Of a DNA stretch of 64,000 bases, positions 56,186 through 64,000 are shown piece after piece. Below the pieces are notes generated by a model. The model was not told the origin of the DNA. It was given only the letters and a program-made list of their open reading frames with translations, and did not search any database. The position numbers and the translations under genes were made by a program. Where the stretch lies: positions 1-64,000 of the forward strand of contig CANRIR010000010.1 in assembly GCA_947630735.1 (NCBI GenBank), given 5' to 3'. Source of the DNA: an uncultured Marvinbryantia sp. (GTDB taxonomy: Bacteria; Bacillota; Clostridia; Lachnospirales; Lachnospiraceae). Numbering within the stretch: position 1 is the first letter of the stretch; every line of letters starts with the position of its first letter.

Positions 56186-57715
56186 TTGTTTAATACAGTA
56201 TTATCAGCGGCTGTATTTGGCGTGGAGGGCCGGCTGGTCAGCGTGGAGGCGGACGTGGGAGACGGGCTCCCCTCGTTTGCCATGGTGGGCTTTCTCTCGG
56301 CGCAGGTGAAGGAGGCTCAGGAGCGGGTGCGCACCGCTCTGAAGAATGCGGGGTTTCGGATGGAGCCCAAGAGGGTTACCGTGAATCTCTCCCCAGCCGA
56401 TATGCGAAAATGCGGCACCGGGTTTGACTTTCCCATCGCCGTGGCGGTTGCGGCGGCTTACGGCCGGATACCGCAGGAAAATCTGGAAGGAATATTGATC
56501 GCGGGCGAGCTGAGCCTGAACGGCGAAGTGCTGCCCGTTCCGGGCATCCTGCCCATGGCGGCGCAGGCGGCAAAGGCGGGGTGCCGCGCCTGTCTGGTCC
56601 CCAAGGCGAACGAAGGGGAGGCTGCCATGATAAAAGATGTGCAGGTGTTCGGCGTGCGCGACCTGCGGGAAGCCATCGCGTGGCTCTGCAAAGAGACGCA
56701 GATAGCGCCCGCGAAGGAGGATTCGCTCTGCATCCAGCCGCAGGCTGTCTGTGAGGACTTTGCCTTCGTCAGCGGCCAGGAGGCGGCAAAGCGGGCGGCG
56801 GAGGTGGCCGCGTCCGGCGCGCACAACCTGCTGATGGTGGGGCCTCCCGGAGCGGGAAAATCCATGCTGGCCAAATGCATTCCGGGGATCCTTCCCCTGC
56901 CGGGCGTTGACGAGAGCCTGGAGATCTCCAAGATCTACAGTGTGGCCGGGCTCCTTCGGCAGGACGGTGCGCCTCTGTGCGGCCGTCCCTACCGCGCGCC
57001 GCACCACACCATCACGGCGAAGGCCATGGCGGGCGGCGGCACTGTGCCGCGCCCGGGGGAGATCAGCCTGGCCCACAACGGGGTGCTCTTTTTGGACGAG
57101 CTGCCGGAATTTTCCAGGGAGACGCTGGAGATCCTGCGGCAGCCTCTGGAGGACCGCAGGGTGTGCATCTCGCGCAGCGGCGTCTCCTATGAATTTCCGG
57201 CGCACTTTATGCTGGTGGCGGCCATGAACCCCTGTCCCTGCGGCTATTTTCCGGACATGTCCCGCTGTACCTGCACGCACTACATGGTGCAGCGCTACCT
57301 GGAGCGGGTGAGCGCGCCCATTCTGGAGCGCATTGACATATCCGTGGAGGTGGAGGGCGTGGAGTATGCGGACCTGGCAGGCCATATGCCGGCGGAATCC
57401 TCAGCCGAGATACGCGCGCGCGTGGAGAAGGCGAGAGAGATACAAAAGGAACGCTACCGCGGGACGAAATACCGGACCAACGCGGATCTGGACCAGGAGG
57501 GCATCCGCGCATACTGTCCGCTGGGCGATGCGGAAAACCGGCTGCTGGAAACGGCGTACCATAAACTGGATTTAAGCGCCCGGACCTATTTCCGCATCAT
57601 CAAGGTGGCGCGCACCATAGCGGATATGGACCAGAGCGAACGCATCCGCGGGGAGCACCTGCAGGAGGCTCTCTGTTACCGGAGCATCAGCAAAAAATAC
57701 TGGATGGGCAGGTGA
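56186..57715 (+). CDS. comM: YifB/ComM family Mg-chelatase-like AAA ATPase (TTG start proposed)
   Basis: LFNTVLSAAVFGVEGRLVSVEADVGDGLPSFAMVG, VGPPGAGKSMLAKCIPGILP, NPCPCGYF; AGGAGG upstream. Confidence 0.93.
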   Translation: MFNTVLSAAVFGVEGRLVSVEADVGDGLPSFAMVGFLSAQVKEAQERVRTALKNAGFRMEPKRVTVNLSPADMRKCGTGFDFPIAVAVAAAYGRIPQENLEGILIAGELSLNGEVLPVPGILPMAAQAAKAGCRACLVPKANEGEAAMIKDVQVFGVRDLREAIAWLCKETQIAPAKEDSLCIQPQAVCEDFAFVSGQEAAKRAAEVAASGAHNLLMVGPPGAGKSMLAKCIPGILPLPGVDESLEISKIYSVAGLLRQDGAPLCGRPYRAPHHTITAKAMAGGGTVPRPGEISLAHNGVLFLDELPEFSRETLEILRQPLEDRRVCISRSGVSYEFPAHFMLVAAMNPCPCGYFPDMSRCTCTHYMVQRYLERVSAPILERIDISVEVEGVEYADLAGHMPAESSAEIRARVEKAREIQKERYRGTKYRTNADLDQEGIRAYCPLGDAENRLLETAYHKLDLSARTYFRIIKVARTIADMDQSERIRGEHLQEALCYRSISKKYWMGR

Positions 57716-58830
57716 GGATCATGGGTGTGGAGCATATATCGGAAAAAGAGCGGGAATACGACTGGTTCTGGCTCTGCAGCATTCCGGAGCTGTACGAGCG
57801 GGACAGGAGGCTCCTGTTAAAAGAATTTAAAGATCCGCGCACCGTCCGGGCGGAGGCCGGGAAAAACGCGGATGCGCTGGCAATCCTCGGCGAAAAGAAA
57901 AGGCAGGCGGTCCTTGCGCATCTGCGCTCCTTTTCCTGCGAGGAGGAATATCAAAAACTGTGCGGCAAGGGGATCCGGTTTATCAGCCGCATGCACGGGG
58001 ATTACCCGGAGGGACTTCTGCAGATGGCGGACGCTCCCTCCGGCCTGTTTTATATGGGGCGTCTCCCCAGGAGACAGGAGGTGTGCGTGGCGGTCGTGGG
58101 AGCGCGCATGTGCACTTATAATGGAAGAAAAAATGCGCGGGAACTGGCGGAGCGCCTGGCGGAAAACGGCGTCTGCGTGGTGAGCGGCATGGCCTACGGC
58201 ATCGACGCCCAGGCGCAGGAGGCCTGCCTGGCCGCGGGCAGCGCCAGCTTCGCGGTGCTCGGCTGCAGCGCGGACATCTGTTATCCCAGGGAAAACCGCA
58301 CCCTGTACGAGCAATTGATCCGGCGCGGAGGGCTCATCTCAGAATACTGTCCGGGCACCGCTCCCATGGCTTTTCACTTTCCCATGCGCAACCGCATTAT
58401 CAGCGGGCTTTCCAAAATGGTGGTGGTCGTGGAGGCGAGAAAGAAGAGCGGCACGCTGATCACGGCGGATCTGGCGCTGGAGCAGGGAAAGGATGTCTTT
58501 GCGTTTCCAGGCCGTCCGACAGACGAGCTGAGCGCGGGATGCAACCGCCTGATCCAGCAGGGAGCCGGCATGATCACGGACATTGACGAATTTTTGGAGA
58601 TTAACGGATTATTGCGCCAAAAACGGGAAACAGAAAAAAATTGCAGACAGGGACTTGCAACGTCAGAAAATTTGGTGTATAGTTGTCTGGATTCTGAATC
58701 CAAAAGCACCCAGTCGCTCGCAGACGAGACGGGCCTTCCGGTGTGGCAGGTAATGCGCATTTTGAGCGCGCTGCAGCTGAAGGGACTGGTGGCGGAGATC
58801 GGAAAGAATCACTATGGAAAAATAAGATAA
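57712..58830 (+). CDS. dprA: DNA-processing protein DprA
   Basis: VAVVGARMCTYNGRKNARELAERLAENGVCVVSGMAYGIDAQAQEACL, FPMRNRIISGLSKMVVVVEA. Confidence 0.95.
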   Translation: MRIMGVEHISEKEREYDWFWLCSIPELYERDRRLLLKEFKDPRTVRAEAGKNADALAILGEKKRQAVLAHLRSFSCEEEYQKLCGKGIRFISRMHGDYPEGLLQMADAPSGLFYMGRLPRRQEVCVAVVGARMCTYNGRKNARELAERLAENGVCVVSGMAYGIDAQAQEACLAAGSASFAVLGCSADICYPRENRTLYEQLIRRGGLISEYCPGTAPMAFHFPMRNRIISGLSKMVVVVEARKKSGTLITADLALEQGKDVFAFPGRPTDELSAGCNRLIQQGAGMITDIDEFLEINGLLRQKRETEKNCRQGLATSENLVYSCLDSESKSTQSLADETGLPVWQVMRILSALQLKGLVAEIGKNHYGKIR

Positions 58831-58848
58831 TTCATGGAGGATATGCGG

Positions 58849-60837
58849 ATGGCAAAAAATCTGGTAATTGTGGAGTCTCCGACGAAAGTGAAAACGATCA
58901 AAAAATTTCTCGGAAGCAATTATACGGTGGCGGCGTCAAACGGACATGTGAGGGATTTCCCCAAGAGTCAGTTCGGCATCGATGTGGAGCATGATTTCGA
59001 GCCAAAGTATATTACGATCCGCGGAAAGGGAGAACTTCTGGCGTCCCTGCGCAAAGAAGTCAAAAAAGCGGACAAAGTGTTCCTGGCGACCGACCCCGAC
59101 CGCGAGGGGGAGGCGATCAGCTGGCATCTCTCCCATGCTCTGAACCTGGATGAGAAGAAGATGCGCCGCATCACCTTTAACGAGATCACGAAAAACGCGG
59201 TAAAGTCATCCCTGAAAAACGCCAGGGAGATCGACATGGATCTGGTGGATGCGCAGCAGGCCCGCAGGATGCTGGACCGCATGGTGGGCTATGAGATCAG
59301 CCCGATCCTGTGGGAGAAAGTAAAGCGGGGGCTGAGCGCGGGGCGCGTGCAGTCTGTGGTGCTGCGCCTCATCGCGGACCGGGACGAGGAGATCAACGCT
59401 TTCTGCCCGGAGGAATACTGGACCTTAAACGCGGTCCTGGATGTCAAGGGATCGAAGAAACCGCTGGAGGCGGCTTTCTACGGCACAGAAAAGCAGAAGA
59501 TACTCATCCGCACCAAAGAAGAGCTGGATGATATCGTAAAGAAGATAGAGAACGAAGAATTTCAGATCGCAGAGATCAAAACCGGGGAGCGCATCCGCAA
59601 GGCGCCGCTGCCCTTCACCACCAGCACGCTGCAGCAGGAGGCGTCCAAGGTTTTGAACTTCTCCACGCAGAAGACCATGCGCATCGCCCAGCAGCTCTAC
59701 GAGGGCATCGACATCAAGGGAGAGGGCACGGTGGGCCTGATCACGTATCTGCGTACAGATTCCGTGCGCATCGCCGACGAGGCGGACGCCGCGGCCCGCG
59801 CGTTTGTGGAGCGCCAGTACGGCGCGGAGTATGTGGCGAAGACCCCGCAGGACAAGGCGGCCGCGGGAAAGCGGATCCAGGATGCCCACGAGGCTATCCG
59901 GCCCAGCGATATCGAGCGGACGCCGGTGCTTGTGAAAGAGTCCCTCTCAAGGGATCAGTTCCGCCTGTACCAGCTCATCTGGAAGCGCTTTGCGGCAAGC
60001 CGCATGGAGAACGCGCGCTATGAGACCATCTCTGCCAGGATCGGGGCGGGAGAGTACCGCTTTACCGCCTCCGCTTCCACGGTAAGATTTGAGGGCTTTA
60101 TGGCCGTCTATGTGCAGGAGTCGGACGAGGAGGAGAAGAGCCAGTCCGTCCTGGGCAAGATCGATAAAGATACGCCGCTCGCAAAGCGCGAGCTGCAGGA
60201 AAAGCAGCACTTCACGCAGCCTCCCGCGCACTACACGGAGGCGGCTCTGGTCAAGACTTTAGAGGAGCTCGGCATCGGACGGCCCAGCACCTACGCGCCC
60301 ACCATCACCACGCTTTTAGGCCGCCGGTATGTGGTCAAAGAGAATAAAAACCTGTATATCACAGAGCTGGGCGAGGTGGTCGATCAGATGATGAAGCGGG
60401 CCTTCCCCAGCATCGTGGACGTAAATTTTACCGCGAACATGGAGTCCCTGCTGGATAAAGTGGAGGAGGGCGTGGTCAACTGGAAGACTGTGGTCAGCAA
60501 TTTCTATCCGGATCTGGAGGAGGCCGTGAAAAAGGCGGAAAAAGATCTGGAGACGGTCAAGCTGGCGGACGAGGAGACGGACGTGGTCTGCGAGCAGTGC
60601 GGCCGCAAAATGGTCATCAAATACGGGCCCCACGGCAGATTTCTGGCGTGCCCCGGTTTCCCGGAGTGCCGCAACACGAAGCCCTATCTGGAGAAGATCG
60701 GCGTGCCCTGCCCCAAGTGCGGAAAAGACATCGTGGTGCGGAAGACCAAAAAAGGAAGGCGCTACTATGGCTGTGAGAACAATCCGGAGTGCGATTTCAT
60801 GACCTGGCAGAAGCCTGTTGCGGAAAAAACAACTTAA
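58849..60837 (+). CDS. topA: DNA topoisomerase I
   Basis: NLVIVESPTKVKTIKKFLGSNYTV, LATDPDREGEAISWHLS, active site GLITYLRTDSVRI, C-terminal zinc fingers CEQCGRKMVIKYGPHGRFLACPGFPEC. Confidence 0.97.
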   Translation: MAKNLVIVESPTKVKTIKKFLGSNYTVAASNGHVRDFPKSQFGIDVEHDFEPKYITIRGKGELLASLRKEVKKADKVFLATDPDREGEAISWHLSHALNLDEKKMRRITFNEITKNAVKSSLKNAREIDMDLVDAQQARRMLDRMVGYEISPILWEKVKRGLSAGRVQSVVLRLIADRDEEINAFCPEEYWTLNAVLDVKGSKKPLEAAFYGTEKQKILIRTKEELDDIVKKIENEEFQIAEIKTGERIRKAPLPFTTSTLQQEASKVLNFSTQKTMRIAQQLYEGIDIKGEGTVGLITYLRTDSVRIADEADAAARAFVERQYGAEYVAKTPQDKAAAGKRIQDAHEAIRPSDIERTPVLVKESLSRDQFRLYQLIWKRFAASRMENARYETISARIGAGEYRFTASASTVRFEGFMAVYVQESDEEEKSQSVLGKIDKDTPLAKRELQEKQHFTQPPAHYTEAALVKTLEELGIGRPSTYAPTITTLLGRRYVVKENKNLYITELGEVVDQMMKRAFPSIVDVNFTANMESLLDKVEEGVVNWKTVVSNFYPDLEEAVKKAEKDLETVKLADEETDVVCEQCGRKMVIKYGPHGRFLACPGFPECRNTKPYLEKIGVPCPKCGKDIVVRKTKKGRRYYGCENNPECDFMTWQKPVAEKTT

Positions 60838-61042
60838 TCGAATATAACAAAAAGCAGAATTATTGAAATAAAGCGTGAATTTGATTGCTATTCTCAATAA
60901 TGTATGCTAAACTGGCAGTACGGAAACCAAATAATGTTAGAACCACCTTTTTGGCAGTGAACTCGCATAAGTAGTGAGCAAACAGGCAAGAAAATGCAAT
61001 GCAAAATATTTATGGAGAAGGAAAAAAGCAAGGAGGTGCGAC

Positions 61043-61828
61043 ATGAGTGTACAGTTATTGGACAAGACACGCAAGATTAACAAGTTATTGCACAACAACA
61101 ACTCGAGCAAGGTGGTTTTCAATGATATCTGTCAGGTCCTGACGGATATTCTGGATTCTAACATTCTGGTCATCAGCCGTAAGGGCAAGGTTCTGGGCGT
61201 CAGTGTGAGCGGCAAGGTTGAGGAGATCCACGAGCTGATCGCGGACAAAGTTGGGGGCTTTATCGATCCGCTGCTGAACGAGAGACTGCTTGCCGTGCTG
61301 TCAACAAAAGAAAACGTAAATCTGGAGACACTTGGATTTGTCAGCGAGGGTGTGCACAAGTATCAGGCGATCATTAATCCGATCGACATTGCGGGGGAGC
61401 GCTTGGGCACCGTTTTTATGTACAAAAGCGACGATCAGTACACCATCGACGACATTATTCTCAGTGAGTATGGGACAACGGTAGTCGGACTGGAAATGAT
61501 GCGTTCCGTAAACGAAGAAAACGCGGAGGAAAACCGCAAGATACAGATCGTCAAATCTGCGATCGGCACGCTTTCCTACTCGGAGCTGGAGGCCATCATC
61601 CATATTTTTGATGAGCTGGACGGTAACGAGGGGATCCTGGTGGCGAGCAAGGTCGCGGACAGAGTGGGGATCACGCGTTCCGTCATTGTAAACGCTCTGC
61701 GCAAGTTTGAGAGCGCGGGTGTGATCGAATCGCGTTCGTCCGGCATGAAGGGCACCTACATCAAAGTGGTCAACGATGTCGTGTTCGACGAGCTGAAAGA
61801 GATCAAGACGAGCCGGAAGAAATACTGA
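61043..61828 (+). CDS. codY: GTP-sensing global repressor CodY
   Basis: GAF region MSVQLLDKTRKINKLLH..., HTH ASKVADRVGITRSVIVNALRKFESAGVIESRSSGMKGTYIKVVND. Confidence 0.96.
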   Translation: MSVQLLDKTRKINKLLHNNNSSKVVFNDICQVLTDILDSNILVISRKGKVLGVSVSGKVEEIHELIADKVGGFIDPLLNERLLAVLSTKENVNLETLGFVSEGVHKYQAIINPIDIAGERLGTVFMYKSDDQYTIDDIILSEYGTTVVGLEMMRSVNEENAEENRKIQIVKSAIGTLSYSELEAIIHIFDELDGNEGILVASKVADRVGITRSVIVNALRKFESAGVIESRSSGMKGTYIKVVNDVVFDELKEIKTSRKKY

Positions 61829-61951
61829 TCCGGGAGGACATGCTGTTTATAAATTTTTTAGAACTTCCGCAAAATAATGAGAAATTGGAAGAAAATGAGA
61901 GATTTTGAGAGCATGGAAAAGATTGCAACAGATTTTTGATGATGTATAAAG

Positions 61952-61980
61952 TTGCATATTTTACATATATTGTCTAATAT
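61952..61980 (+). promoter_or_regulatory. groESL promoter
   Basis: TTGCAT-N17-TAATAT. Confidence 0.75.
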
Positions 61981-61992
61981 ATGTTCTGATGA

Positions 61993-62019
61993 TTAGCACT
62001 CGATTCTGTCGAGTGCTAA
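61993..62019. promoter_or_regulatory. CIRCE element (HrcA operator)
   Basis: TTAGCACTC-N9-GAGTGCTAA, exact consensus. Confidence 0.97.
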
Positions 62020-62022
62020 TAA

Positions 62023-62337
<315 letters not shown>

Positions 62338-62353
62338 GTCAGGAGGTTGGTAG

Positions 62354-63979
<1,626 letters not shown>

Positions 63980-64000
63980 GCGCATAAGCCGCGAGAGCAG

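Noticed and set aside
61829-61990. Riboswitch upstream of groES
   Set aside because: The region is an AT-rich promoter plus a perfect CIRCE, which fully explains its conservation-like features.

Overview
This is a GC-rich Firmicutes chromosomal window, probably Lachnospiraceae/Clostridia (inferred from codY, sigK, CIRCE-groESL, ScpAB, GGGtGRT and NifU-like genes; no species assigned). Most of it is conserved core genome.

Contents, left to right:
- tRNA-Glu(CTC) and a VanRS-like two-component system on the minus strand.
- A dCMP deaminase.
- An ATPase-less operon: solute-binding protein, MalF and MalG permeases, a MacA/HlyD-type adaptor, and a MacB-PCD-like membrane protein.
- A type IIA topoisomerase B/A pair.
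- The rimP-nusA-ylxR-ylxQ-infB-rbfA-nrnA-truB-ribF-rpsO-pnp block.
- A surface-polysaccharide block: MBOAT, DHHW protein, two cell-wall-repeat transglutaminase-like proteins and a NodB deacetylase. It carries a near-identical ~554 bp duplication.
- D-Ala-D-Ala carboxypeptidases, ScpAB, and other envelope proteins.
- A biotin-dependent Na+-decarboxylase/transcarboxylase-like operon.
- cmk-ispH-rpsA, a 3D-domain protein, the NifU-like + GGGtGRT pair, sigK, an sfp-like gene, comM-dprA-topA, codY and groESL.

Strongest leads:
1. The ispH/rpsA junction has a TTT-TGA-A +1 slippery-looking overlap, and the 3' half of ispH is abruptly AT-rich.
2. The composite ATPase-less transporter/MFP operon.
3. 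The two-carboxyltransferase decarboxylase operon with an enlarged OadG.
4. The GGGtGRT/NifU-like pair of unknown function.
5. RBS-sequestering or terminator-like hairpins directly in front of three envelope/sporulation-type genes.

No CRISPR array, prophage or transposase was found. All functional calls come from reading motifs by eye; no search was run.
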